DNA from: Desmodesmus armatus
Lineage: Eukaryota > Chlorophyta > Chlorophyceae > Sphaeropleales > Scenedesmaceae
Assembly: GCA_007449985.2 (NCBI GenBank)
Contig: VIIQ02000015.1
Span: 434,001-498,000, forward strand
Length of the DNA: 64,000 nucleotides
Direction: 5' to 3'
Shown here: piece after piece, positions 1 through 11,900 of the stretch
Layout: each line of letters starts with the position of its first letter
Numbering within the stretch: position 1 is the stretch's first letter
Program-made: the position numbers and the translations under genes
The notes under the pieces: generated by a model
What the model saw: the letters and a program-made list of their open reading frames with translations, nothing else
Databases searched by the model: none
Told to the model about the DNA's origin: nothing

Positions 1-818
1 ATGACTGTCATGTGGCACCTTCAAGCTCTGCATCGTACACTTCAGCGCTGATTGCATGCCATCCAATGGCACCGCTGTGTCATTGCAGCCATGCAGTTGC
101 CAACCGTTGGCAGTGGTTTCAGTGACTGGCAGTGGTTTCAGTGAAGCAGTGCGGCACTGCTGTTTGGGCCCAGCCATACAGTTGCGAACTCATGGGATGC
201 CATTGCAGGCCTCCAAATGCTGTGCCACTGTCACCCTGGTGTCGCTGTCGCGCTGGCATGTTGATATTTCCTGTCGCCCACTGTTCCAAGCGTCATACAT
301 GTACTATGTAGGTGGTGTTGTCTAAGCATGGTGGTGCTTGCAAAGCATAAAGTTTATGGCTGGTCAACCACCAACACTGTCTGACAAGGGCATGTATCAT
401 GTTCATGCTGATCAGCATGCCAAGTTGGTAGATTGATTAGCCTTTGGAGCCCAAGCCATGTCAACAACTCCTTGAGCACAAAGGTTGCTGTTGGTACAGG
501 CTGGCCAAAGCCATTGGGTTCAGCGGACCCATCATGGCCTGTTCCTGGCAGGTTCTGCTTCTTTTAAGGCCCAAAGGCTTGTTGCTGATTGATTTCATTG
601 AGCGAGTGTATCGCTCCTGGTTTCATGCATCAGATGCCGAAATGCATCTGCCTGTGGCTGCATGTGCATTTCATGGCTTCTGGAGCTGTGGCAGCTGGTT
701 TATTGCACACTGGTCTGTCTTCGTTGCCTTTGTGCCATGACCCGCATGCAGTGTGTCCCACTGAGCTGAGCTGATGTGTGTTGATTTCATCACATAGTAG
801 CATGATGCCAGCACAGCA
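1..818. other. No supported gene
   Basis: I see no convincing coding exon here. Short open frames on both strands are Cys/His/Trp-rich and show no splice-flanked conserved segment. A short direct repeat (about 20 bp, GGCAGTGGTTTCAGTGA) occurs twice around 108-145. Confidence 0.4.
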
Positions 819-1718
819 TTGTCATACGATATAATGGCTGCACTGCAAATCGAATTGCTTTGGGGGTGTTGCTGGCCAGCTGTTCAATTGTAGTTGGGCT
901 ACAGTCTAAAAGCCATCTGCATGCATGTGGCAGTGCCTGTAACAAGCAACCCTATTTAGTAAGCCTTACTAGCAGGGCCTACGGCCTGTGGAACAGTGGA
1001 GGGAGGTTGGCCAATGAGTTGGAAGTCAGTTGGCAACAAAACCTTCAAGCAAGTTGCTGGGTTCACACCGTGCTTGAGCCAAGCCATCTGTGCAGCATGG
1101 GACATATCGTATGTCGCAGCGCCATGATTGGAGCCTAGCAGTGTGGCACATCAACCACAACACCCACATGGCTGACAGACTCAATCTGAAGTTCTGGTAC
1201 AACCGCCTTTCCAAAAGTGAAGTTCACCTTCAGGTACTTGCAGTGTTTTCGGATAATCTGTCACGACTGTCCACCTGCTTTATCAACCCTGTCCTTGACA
1301 ACACCCCTCGGCATCATGACGGGTTGCATGTACATGCATGCACATACACTAATGTATAGTAAATCTCGCCTAGCCATATGAACAAAGGGCATCAGAAGTG
1401 GCTCGCAGCCTTTCGCAATAGAGGTTCGGTGCCAACACATGCTGGCGCCACAGGCAGCTGCATTGCAGGCTGCGCGCCAAACCTTGGCATAAGTCACGGG
1501 GGTTGACACAGCATGTGCAGGGGCAACACACAAAATCACGACCAGCATCTGCAGAAAACATCCTCTCCATACCCATGCGAGCTAGAACCACTGAAGGTAG
1601 CACTGCACGAATCAGGCGCGCTTGCTCACACATCCAACTCCGACAACTCATCAACAGCTGTGCTGTGGCCTCTGCACTAAGGCGCCAGCATATTGTGACA
1701 GACAACCATTGTGTGAGA

Positions 1719-2933
1719 CTAATCCTGCGCCTTGCGGCAGTTGTCACACACCCAGGACAGTGTGAAGCTTGCCAGCTGTGGTACACCAAAGGCACTACCA
1801 GATGCACCTGAACCAGCTGGTGCACCAAAGACACCAGCTGGTGCACCAAAGGCACTACCAGTACCAAAAGTACTGCTGGTACCGCGCAGCGCGCCAAAGA
1901 CGGGTGGGCTGCAGGTTGAGCAACGCTTCTGGCACTTGCTGCCCTCCACAGGCTTTCCAGGGTTGCTAGCACAGACTATGGTCAGCTGCTGCATGACTTG
2001 CAGTGACAGCTCCTGCAGCTTGCTCAGCTCTGCACACCCGAGCCTGTCCACCTGTGCTGCTCGTGCTGCTAGCAGTGGGATGCACTGCTGCAGCCCTGCC
2101 TTGTCTGCCCGCTGCAGCCACCTCCAAATGCTTTGCGGGGACTCCATGTCTGCCACAAGCAGCTCGACGTTGGCAGCCAGGTAGTTATCTGCCTGATGCA
2201 GCACTAGGGCTATGTCCAGCTGGCTGGCCACTTTCAAGAGCACCTGTGAAGGCATCAGCAGTGAGAACAAAAAACAGCAGTCAGCCCGCCCAGCGCTGCC
2301 AGCACGTTCCAACGTTGGAAGCTGAACACTCGGTGCGTTCATGATTGTATGCACGAGATTGCCAGACAGTTTTCCTGCTGTGCTTGGTGTGGCTTGGCTT
2401 GGCTTGGCTGCGCTTGGCTTGGCTTGGCTAGGCCGTGCCATGCAGTGCTGTGCTGTGGCCTGCCTCTGCAGCAAGCTAGCAAGCTGTTGATCATGCACGG
2501 CTTGACAGGCATGAATAAAAAATTTGAGCGGTTTGTTATACTGGAGATGGATGAGTGGCTATCACGCAAGCCAACATGCGTGAGTGTGGGTGGCCGTTGG
2601 GGTGGGGTGGGGGTGGGGGGGTGCATCACCCAATCAGCACCTCCTGCACAGCGCAGCACACACCTCCAGTTGTGTCCAACTGCTGATGATTGCTTGAGGG
2701 ATCACAGGGTAGAGGAAGGGTGCCACAGTCATCCAGTCTTGCTTGGTCAGGCCAGGCATGGGGATGACCATCTGATGCTGCCCGCTGCTGGCTGCATCTG
2801 CTGTTCCTGCTTCACATGCGCCTCTCAACACGCTGCTGTGCATGCCTAGGTGGGTGGAGTTGCCTGGTAGCGTGCCATCTTGAAAATCCAGAGACACATC
2901 AGCATTATAGTCCATCAAGGTCTCCAAATCCAT
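1719..2933 (-). CDS. BTB/POZ protein with FG-rich tail, outer copy A
   Basis: Two exons, 2933-2664 and 2243-1719, join in phase 0 at GGAG|GTGTGT...CACAG|GTGCTC and encode 264 aa. Exon 1 starts MDLETLMDYNADVSLDF and carries the first half of a BTB fold (DVSL..., HLGMHSSVLRGA). Exon 2 continues with the alpha-helical half (LLKVASQLDIALVLHQADNYL), followed by a BACK-like helical stretch (TIVCASNP around residue 190). The C-terminus is Gly/Ala-rich with FG and FGAPAG repeats and ends in WVCDNCRKAQD, a lone WxCxxC resembling the start of a RanBP2-type zinc finger. BTB proteins usually dimerise and act as Cullin-3 adaptors; the FG tail suggests a nucleoporin-like or low-complexity interaction region, which is inference. 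The start was chosen as the first Met preceding the conserved DVSL motif. It is paralogous to copy B at 4113-5639. Confidence 0.7.
2389..2432. repeat. (GGCTT)n microsatellite
   Basis: Imperfect GGCTT pentanucleotide repeat in the intron between the two exons of BTB copy A. Confidence 0.8.
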
Positions 2934-2985
2934 GCTGCTGATGTGGCCGGGGCAGTACTAGAAGCTTGTCAGGCTGGCATATTAG

Positions 2986-3310
2986 GATGACGGTTTGGCA
3001 GCAGTTTCTTATGTGCAAGAATCAACATATACCAGGTGTCATAACGTCACGCTGGTTGGCCCTGCTCGACAACACGACAAGTCGGTCCATATTAGTCATC
3101 TCTGTCACATGGGGTGTTTGAACTTGCTGGCCGAAGCCTATCAAAGCCACATGCAATGCAAGACTATTTCCATAGCTTTTAACGATCTTCTGCTAGGCAA
3201 GCGTCTGCATCTTGAGCAACATCATGGACAGGCTGGCACGGTATGGACAGGTGCCACCGGTACGTACCGGTGGCACCTGGTGATGCCAGGGCAACCCTGC
3301 AGCTGTGCAC
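2986..3310 (+). pseudogene. Broken copy of the ZIP4 promoter and first codons
   Basis: This stretch is alignable with 5690-6002, the promoter and start of ZIP4 exon 1: TGGTTGGCCCTGCTCGACAA, the GACAAGTCGGTCC...ATTAGTMATYTCTGT block, CATGGACAGGCTGGCAC, then TGGTGATGCCAGGGCAACCC. It stops after about 65 bp of the ZIP4 coding start, where the duplication ends. An extra 30-40 bp containing a perfect palindrome splits the ATG region. The TATAAAG seen upstream of real ZIP4 is not preserved. It is a by-product of the BTB duplication and cannot encode ZIP4. Confidence 0.75.
3248..3279. repeat. 32-nt perfect palindrome
   Basis: CAGGTGCCACCGGTAC followed directly by its reverse complement. It sits inside the broken ZIP4 start and is absent from the intact copy near 5950-5970, so it arose after or during duplication. 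The arm repeats the local CAGGTGCCACC / GGTGGCACCTG motif, suggesting templated inverted duplication. Confidence 0.9.
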
Positions 3311-4112
3311 AGAAATGTCATCTAATATAATGGCTGCAAGATTGCTTTGTGGGTGTTGCTGGCCTGCTGTCCAACTGTAGTTGGACTACAGTCTAATGAC
3401 CTTCTGCATACATGTGGTTACAGTTATATATAACTGAGTTACATGAGCAGTGCTGTGCGTGTAACAAGCAACACTATGGAGTGAATATTGCAGCCACTGC
3501 AACAGTTGAGAGGTTGGGCACTGAGTTGATCTCAAAATAACCTTCAAGCAAGTTGCCAAGTTCACACCATGCTTGGGCCAAGCCATCCGTGCATGCACTG
3601 TCATAGTGTGTATGTCATAGCGCCAAAGTTGGAGCCTGGCAGCTGTGGCACATCAACCACAGCACCCGCATGGCTGACAGCTTTTGGTGCACACACTATG
3701 TATAGTAAAACTCGCCTAGCATCATGCACACAGGGCATTCGAAGGTGCTCGCAGCCTCAGGCTGTTGAGTCCACAAGAAAGGTTTGGCCCAACACATGCT
3801 TGTGCCAGGAGCATCGCAGGCCGTGCACCAACCTGGCATAGCTGTGAGTCACAGGGTTGACACAGCATGTGCAGGGGTGACGCACAACGTCACAACCAGC
3901 ATCTGCACAAAACGTCCTCTCCACAATCATGCGAGCCAGAACCACTGAAGGAGATAGCACCGCACAAATCCAGCACGGCTCTCCATGATCATGCATACAC
4001 TTGCTGACAAAAAACCCTCCAACAGATCATTGACTGCTGTGCTGCTGCGGCCTCTGCACAAGACGCAAGCACACCATGGCAGACAATACTACTTCACGCC
4101 TTATGGCACGTG

Positions 4113-5639
4113 TCACACACCCATGACAGTGTGAAGCTTGACACCCGCGCTGCTGGCACGCCAAAACCAAAGTTGCCTGGGGGTTACCCCTGCTGGTGGG
4201 GCTGCGGCCTCTGCTGGCACACCAAAACCGAAGTTGGCCGGAAAGATGCCTCCGGGTGGTGGGGCTGCAGGCCCTGCTGGCAAGCCAAAACCAAAGTTGC
4301 CCGGAAAGATGCCTGCTGGTGGTGGGGCTGCGGCCACAGGACCGGGTGGCTGTGCTGCTACGCCAAACGAGAAGGCTGGACTGCAGGTTGAACAATACTT
4401 CTGGCACCTGCTACCAACCGGCCGACAAGGGTTGCTAGCACAGACCATGGTCAGCTGCTGCAGGACTTGCGGTGATAGCTCCTGCAGCTTCCCCAGCTGT
4501 GCGCACCCAGGCCTGTCCACCTGTGCTGCTTGTGCTGCTAGCAGTGGGATGCACTGCTGCAGCCCTGCCCTGTCTGCCAGCTGGAGCCACTTCCAGATGT
4601 CTTGCAGGCACTCCTGGTCTGCCACAAGGGACTTGGCGTTGGTAGCCAGGTAGCAGTCCGCCTCATGCAGCACCAGAGCTATGTCCAGCTGGCTGGCCAC
4701 CTTCAGCAGCACCTGTGAACAAAACAGCAGTGGAACCGCAGGCAGCACTTTGCGGGGACTCTTGGTTTGCCATCAACGACTTGGCGTTGGTAGCCAGGTA
4801 GCAATCTGCCTCATGCAGCACTAGGGCTATGTCCAGCTGGCTGGCCACCTTCAGCAGCACCTGTGAAAAAAACAGCAGTGAACCGCAGGCAGCACTTTGC
4901 GGGGACGCTTGGTTTGCCAACAATCATCAATAAATTGGTGTGAGCAGCCAGGTAGCAGTCCACCTGATGCAGCACTAGGGCTATGTCCAGCTGGCTGGCC
5001 ACCTTCAACAGCACCTGTGAGCAGAGCAGCAGTGATAACGCAAACCACTATCAGCCCGCCTGTTGCTGATGATCCCAGCATGCTGCAACGCCCTATGCAG
5101 ATCACTGCCAAACATGTCCCTTTCTGTGTTTGGTGTGACTCGTCCAACCCATGCTGTGCTGTGCTGTGACCTGGCCTGCAGCAAAGCTAGTAAGCTGCTG
5201 TCCATGCATGGCTTGCCAGACCTATCACACAGTTTGTGCTGTCACCAAAATGTTGATAGATATGTGGCTGTCATGCAAGCTAACATGCATGTGTAAGGGT
5301 GGACGTGGGGGGTGGGGTGCACCATCCCATGCAGCGCCCCCTTCAGGGGCCTGCCCAGCGCAGCACACACACCTCCAGTTGCGGCCAACTGCTGATGGCT
5401 GCCCGAGGGATCACAGGGTAGAGGAAGGGTGCCACAATCATCCAGTCGTCCTTGGTCAGGCCAGGCATGGGGATGACCATCTGCTGCTGCCCGCTGCTTG
5501 CTGCATCTGTTCCCGCTTCACATGCGCCTCTCAACACGCTGCTGTGCATGCCTAGGTGGATGGAACTGCCCGGTAGCGTGCCATCTTGGAACTGCAGAGA
5601 CACATCAGCATTGTAGTCCATCAAGGTCTCAAGGTTCAT
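4113..5639 (-). CDS. BTB/POZ protein with FG-rich tail, inner copy B
   Basis: Exon 1 is 5639-5373 and exon 2 4712-4113, joined in phase 0 for 288 aa. The start is MNLETLMDYNADVSLQF. The BTB core (LLKVASQLDIALVLHEADCYL) and BACK-like helices (LTMVCASNPC) match copy A closely. The tail differs: it has repeats of FGFG/FGFGLPAG separated by Pro/Ala, and a changed reading frame at the very end loses the WxCxxC seen in copy A, although the DNA still reads WVCDTCHK in the other frame. Three tandem acceptor/exon-start copies lie upstream (at 4712, 4860 and 5014); only the innermost leads into the full open frame. The gene is head-to-head with ZIP4 across about 300 bp, so the two probably share a bidirectional promoter. 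Confidence 0.7.
4713..5014 (-). repeat. Two extra copies of BTB exon-2 acceptor and exon start
   Basis: Segments ending at 4860 and 5014 repeat the exon-2 start (GTGCTGAAGGTGGCCAGCCA..., about 110 bp into the exon) together with the upstream ..CACAG acceptor. Unit length is about 150 bp. Each copy is followed by frames that close or skip, so they behave as intronic exon echoes unless alternatively spliced. Confidence 0.85.
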
Positions 5640-5937
5640 GATGCTGATGTGGCTGGGGCAGTACTTGCCAGGCTGGTTGATGCGGACAGTGGCTGGCCGA
5701 ACGGATAATCCTGTGCGGGATCAAACATACGCCAGGCAATATAAAGGCGCGATGACTGGCCCTGCACGACAACAGGAGAAGTTTGTCCGGATTAGTAATT
5801 TCTGTTACATGGGGGAGTTTGAACTTGATGGTTGAAGCGAGCCTATCACAGGTGATATATCATTCCCTGTCTCAATTTTGTTGTCGATCTTTTGTTACCA
5901 AAGCTTTTGCATCTTCGTTTGCATCTTCTGGAGCTTC
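5640..5937. promoter_or_regulatory. Shared divergent promoter of BTB copy B and ZIP4
   Basis: This is a 298-bp gap between the two start codons on opposite strands. TATAAAG at 5740-5746 lies about 195 bp upstream of the ZIP4 ATG in the correct orientation. The whole interval is duplicated at 2934-3230, where the TATA motif is lost. Bidirectional use is inferred from geometry. Confidence 0.5.
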
Positions 5938-8900
5938 ATGGACTTCAACTTCATGGACAGGCTGGCACCTGGTGATGCCAGGGCAACCCTGCAGGCAGCT
6001 GTGCTTGAAGTGGCTGCCTGCCTCAGCAGCGGCGATGTTGACAAGCTTTCTGAAGGTTCCAGCAACTCTCTTGTAGCAGCCGTGAGCAGGCTGCGTAGTG
6101 AGTGTGGTCAGGTCTCTTGGAGCAGCAGCTCACAGCAGGCCGAGGATGCCTGGAGCCATGCATGTGCTCTGTGGGTAAGTGCCTGCAAGCTCAGAGGCCA
6201 CTTTGCTTCTGTGCTAATCAAATATCATAGCCTTCAAAACTTGCTGTGCTGGTGCAAGGCCCCTGTTTTGGTCCCAGATCGTCTGCACTGATTGTTCAGC
6301 AAGCAAACCAGTCATGTATCTCCCCCTCTGCCGCTTCCCGCCATCACGGCTGTGCAGAACGCTGCTGTGGACGCAGCCAACAAGGGGGTTGTCAACAGCT
6401 GCAAGACTGCAGCTGTTCAGGTCGCATGGCTGCGGCACATGGCCTGTGAGCTGCTCCATGATGTGCCAGCAGGGCAGCTGCAGGGGTTCCAGCTGCTTCA
6501 ACTTGTCACTTTCTGCATCAAGGTGAGTACTGTATCGCTGGTAGATATCCTTGTCCTTATGAGAACTGATCACGACGGCTGCCCAGCACATGCGAAGCCG
6601 TACAGATGCCCCTCTCAGCAGCGCCTGCTGCCTTGACATAGCCCTGCCAATTGCAGCCGCGGCAGCAGCTCATTCAGACCAGGCATGACACACTCTGGGC
6701 CGTACAACCACTACAGGAACAACCTTGCAGGCTGTGCTGTATGTTGCATCATGATTGCACAGGCATACACAGGGCTTGCATGCAGGCAACACCTTGAACC
6801 ACAGTTTGCTTGCAGCAACTTGGGCTTCAAGCCCAACAACACTGATGTCAGCACACACTGATGTCAGCACACACTGTGCCAGCACACACTGCTGCCATGC
6901 TTCTTGTGCCGTGCAATTTGCGCCTGCAGGCCAGTGCTGAGTGGACCAAGCTCGACATGTGGGAGCAGTCAGATGTCGTGCTGGCCTTTGCCAGCAAGGC
7001 AGCAGACGCGGTCTGCAGGACACCCCTGCAGCACGGGACAGCACCAGCACACAAGTCAGAGCAGCTGTGCACTCTGATGTTTGATGTTGCTGTGGCACGC
7101 TACTTGACGACCACCAAGCTGGCCCAGCAGGCAAGTGCCCATGTCTGTCAAGTAGGGGTAGCGCCGGAGCGCAGAGCTAGTGAGCGGCACCATCTTGTGC
7201 GAGCTTGCAGTTCATTGTCAAATCACTGTGACTGCTGCCTGGGGTGCCCCATCTGCTGCTTTGAGGAGAGATGGGCCACCCCAGCCAAACTGGGGCCCCA
7301 GTTCAGCAAGAGCCTGGTGGCATGATCAGTGCTGGGAAGGGCAGCCACACCCAAAAGGAGTGTTACTGCACTGCTACAGCCTGGTTTGCACTTGTGCAGT
7401 CAAACATGCACAGCAGCAAAGCTGGCGCTGTCTCAGGCCCATACAGCTGGCCCATTCAACATCCTGCCAGCCATGCACAGACTCAGGTGCAGCACCATCT
7501 GTCTGCACTGACACTGACTGTACTGCCTACTGCAGGTGGCAGCAGCGCAGGCTCTGGCATCGGCTCGTGCTGCGGCCGAGGACTTGGCACCCTCACCAGC
7601 CATCAGTAGCCGCCTGTGCACACAGCTTGCTGCAGCCCTGCACAGCTGTGTGTCAGAGGCCATGCTGGCCATGGCAGCAGATGCTGAGGGCCCACATGTG
7701 GAGCAGGTATGCATCAGCAGCTGCAAGTTGTGTCCGCCCTGTGCTTCAGACTGCTGGCATGCCTAACTGCAGATATCAAGGCTAGTGCAAGCATCCTGCA
7801 GCCTTGCACATGGTGTGACGCCTTGCAGTGACCTGAGCTTCTTGCATGCCACCTTGCCCACGGCTCTCAAACGACCCGGGAGCTGGCAGCCAAACAGAAC
7901 CGCAGCGCTGCAGCCAGAACCACCTAGCGCCATGCAAGTCCAGCACAAGCACCGCCTGCCAGCGTGCAACAGGCAACGACACGTGCTGCCAATGGACTCT
8001 CACACACTGCCTAAGGAATGTGACATGTCTGCACCACATATCGTGCGCTGCTTGTGGTCCAGGTGCTGACAGAGCCCCTCAGCACAGCCTTTGAGCTGCT
8101 GACCAAGGTCAAAGCACAGCATGAGAACCAGCAGCAGGGCGGCAACAGCGCAGCAACTGCTGCCGCACCCGCTGTAAAGGCCAGCCCCACTTCTGAGCTG
8201 GTGCAGCAGCTGCAGCAGCTGGAGTCACGGGTGGGTCATACAAAACATGCACCAATACTCAAGCATGCACAGCAAGTGGTGCGCTGGCCTTAAGAGCCAC
8301 CCTGCTTGCTGATTTGCTGTAAGCTGCCCCGTCAAGCGACCAATGCCTTGCCATCTATCAGTTTCGGATTATCCATTGCCAACCTGCAGTGCTGCTGTGG
8401 TGCACGTGCTTCAGGTGCTGTTGGACATGGCCTACTGCCACCTGACATTTGGGAAGGACCCTGGGTCGTGCCTCAGGTATGTGCAGCAGCACCTGCCCCA
8501 AAGTGGGTTGGACCCTGCAGTATGTGCATCTTCTCTGCCAATTTGCCACCCTTGCTGCACACGTGCCGGGCGTGATCACCCTGGTACCCAGCCCCGCCAA
8601 ATACGCATGCAAGATCCATGACCATGCTGTGCAGAAGTAATGTTGGACCTCTGCCTGCGTGCTGACTTCGGCGTTCCACCTGTGCTGTACCTGCAATGTG
8701 CAGATGCATCGATGCCTTGAGGCAGCTTGAGACTCCTGAGGGCTGGTCACACCCTGCAGTAGGCCTGCTGGCCCTGCAAGCCTTTCTGGCCTCTGGTAAT
8801 GCACAGCAAGCAGAGACAGAGGCATCAGGTGTGTCATGGTAGTACTACCCTACCACGGGGTAGTCATCTTTATCTCTACTAGCTTAGTAGCATGGTAGTA

Positions 8901-11900
8901 GGTGGTTAAAAACGCTGTACGACCCTCTACTACCAGGGTAGTAAGCAAGCCCCTTCTGTCGGTAGGGGCAGCTGTCAACCTGAGCTGCATTGCTGCGTCA
9001 GCAACGGTCTGACCAGCTGTCATGACAGCACAGGTTGTGAGCAGGGGCCAGATTGGCTGGCTGGCTGGCTGACATGTGCCACGTCTCAGCCCGTCTCCAG
9101 GCGCTTTCTTGCGCTGTGCAACTTGCGCTGTGGGACGCACGGATATGGACAATCAGCGATGTGTGTTTCATGCTGCATAGTGTGGTGGAAGGTGCATATG
9201 TTTGATGGTGCTGTCATGCAGGTGTGGCTGTGAATGATGGCGCTGATGTCAGCATGTGCACTGCCATCATCCTGGAGCTGCTGCAAGCACCCGTGCACAT
9301 GCCTGAGGGCCTAAGCACAGGTGAGGGTTTAGGGTTAGGGTTTAGGGTGCGGGCCTAAACCCCCTAATCCGTAAGTTAGGTGACAGGCATCTACCCTATG
9401 CAACGGTACAGTCAACTTCTTTTGCAGCAGTGATGCCTGTGCTTTACAGTGAATTGCAGCAAGCTTCTGCAATGCAGTTGATGCCGCAACCGCTCGTGGC
9501 GGTGGTGAGCAGGGGTAGAGCTGCGCAACACTTTGATCGCACATGCTTTGCTGGCACAGCGGCAATCCAATCATAGTGACCTGACTTCCACTTCATTATG
9601 CGCAATGTTTGGTGCCAACATAAAAAATTTTCAACCGTGTTTACTGCTGTATTTCCCACAGTCCTGAAGCTAGTGCTGGGCCGCTTCCCTTCAGACCCCT
9701 CCATTTTGGTCACATTCATTCAGCACGCCCTGACAGCAGCAGCAGCAGCAACAGCATCAGCAACAGCAGCAACAGCAGCAGCCCCTCCCGCCGGCGCAGA
9801 TACCACGGCCGACGGCGCTGCTGCCGTCGCTGTTGCGGCTGCTAGCTATGGTCGGGAGTTGGAGCAGCTGGTGCTCCACGTGTTGAAGAACCATCAGGGG
9901 CCGTGTGAGGCCGCCAAAGCTGATCAGGGGCTAGCTGGGCGGCTGCATGTGCTGCTGTACAACCACGGCGTGGCAAAGTTTGAGGCCAAGAGCTTTGAGA
10001 CAGCTGTGGAGTTTTTTGCAGCCTCCCTGGACTTTGCCGAGGTACGTTGTTGGTGTATCTGGTGTCCTACATTTGTACCAATGCTGCGTGTTGGCTGTGT
10101 TGCATGTCTGAAGTGTGTGTGTATGCCCTTGTGTTACACATGTAAGCAAGGTCAAGAGACGACGCAGCTGCCGTCCTGACTGCCCAGCTGCAGTGGGGTG
10201 AGTTTTTGGGGGGGGGGGGGGAGGGGTGTTACAGGTGAATACTTCCAACGCTGGGCGGTACTCTCCACGTTTTTGGATGCTCTGCGCCATGCACACCAGC
10301 CGCTGATGCGGGTTCATTCATGCTGCTGGTGTGGACTGCGCTGTTGCTGCAGGGTCCTGTGAAGGCGTCTGTGTCAAGGGTGCTGGTGACATGCCACCTG
10401 CTGCTCAGGCAGCACACACAGGCAGCCAGCTACTGCAGCCTGGCAGGTGAGTCATGCCTCAATCCCACCAACCCCTGACTGCTTTTACCATACGCGAACT
10501 CTCTGATGATTAATAAACTCTGTCTACAACAGACCTGGTTATTGCATGCTTGTCCTGTGGGTTGCAACCCTTGTCAACCCCGCCCACAGCTACCTTGACT
10601 TACCACCTGGCATGTGACACGTTTTTCAGGCTCCTTGGCAGAAGGGCCAGTGCCTGCATTGCAAGTATCCAATGGCACCATCACAATTTGTGCCTACGTC
10701 ATACGCACTTCTGTATGGCCTGCTTGTGGCTGCAGAAAGCTACCAGCCATCTGTGGTGGCAACAAGCTTCCTCAGGTTCAAGCTCCTGCTGCTGCAGGTA
10801 AGGGCACATTGCTGCTGCCTACCAGCAGATAAAGCCACATTGTGGCACAAACCCCCGCTCACTGAGCCCTGATAGTCTTGAAGTGCTCAACAGTGTGTAT
10901 GTTTGGCAGCCCCTGATACTTATAGTCAAGCTTCACATGTCCAGCGGCTGCTGTGAATTGTCACAGGGGATGATGTGACTTGTCACAGCGCTGTTAGCAG
11001 CGGATGACTTGCCACAGGTGCCCAACGAACTGTACTGCAACAATACAGTACAGAACAGTAATTGGGGACAGGGTCCCAACCTCGACGCTAGCCAGCGAGC
11101 CTCGCAAGCCCCGAGGCTCGCCAGCCGCACTAGCCAGCGAGCCCCGAGGCTCGGGCTCATGAGGGTGCCCAGAGGGCCTTACTTGCGTACCCCTGTCTCT
11201 ACAATGACAGTGAATGAACCTGTACTGGGACACTGGCAGTAAGTGCACCTGTACTGCTATGACAGCGAGGGAGCCTGCCCTTCAATGACTGTACATGTGT
11301 GGTCTGCCGCACCGCCTGCAGGGTGATGAGGACGGCTTGGTGGCAGAAGTGTCCCGCATGGTCAGCTGCAGTGACTTCCACCCAAGCATGCTGCACGTAA
11401 GTGTCCCAGATGCAAGGTAGCTTGCCGTATAGGGGCCGGCATGCTGCCCCTGTTGGGTAGCTGCCTCTGTTTGTTTCAGCACACCCTGTGTGTACGTAGG
11501 CTGGGTGTTAGTGTCGCCCAGGTGGCAGTTCTGCTTGCTGACAAGTGTTATCCACCCTCTCAAAGCGCGGGATTTTGTCCGGCAGAGTCTGCCTTGTGCG
11601 CACGTGCAAAAGGCATCCTAGACGTTGCACAGTTCAGTCCTGTTGACCAAGCAGCTGGCGTGCTGTCATGCTCGCAGCATCAACGCAGGAATGCATGCGC
11701 ACAACTTCAGGCTGTTTCTGATTAAGGTTATTTTGCACCAATACTATCCGCTGCAGTTGGCTTGCCAGGAAGCTATGGCAGAAAATGCTATGCCAGCCGC
11801 CAGGGCGGCTCTGCTCAAGCTGCTTCATGTCCTACAGCAGCAGCAGCAGCAAGGAGCATCGGTCACTGATGCTGCTGATGGCAGCAAGGCTGGCAGCAGC

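Larger units (their letters stand above)
820..5700. repeat. Segmental tandem duplication of the BTB gene plus shared promoter
   Basis: Roughly 820-3310 and 3320-6000 are two diverged copies of one segment. The 3' flank of the BTB gene (850-960 versus 3330-3450, sharing the TGTAGTTGGRCTACAGTCTAA block), both BTB exons, the divergent promoter and the start of ZIP4 exon 1 occur in the same order in each. The proximal copy boundary lies near 3310, where similarity to ZIP4 exon 1 stops abruptly at CTGCAGCTGTGCA and 3'-flank similarity begins. The copy beside ZIP4 (right) is taken as ancestral because only it has a complete ZIP4. Divergence is clear but the frames remain open, so the event is not very recent. 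Confidence 0.8.

Noticed and set aside
1370..1972. 200-aa open frame on the minus strand
   Set aside because: It overlaps the 3' end and flank of BTB copy A in another frame, has repetitive Val-His-Gln composition from the FG-tail repeats, and no splice or family support.
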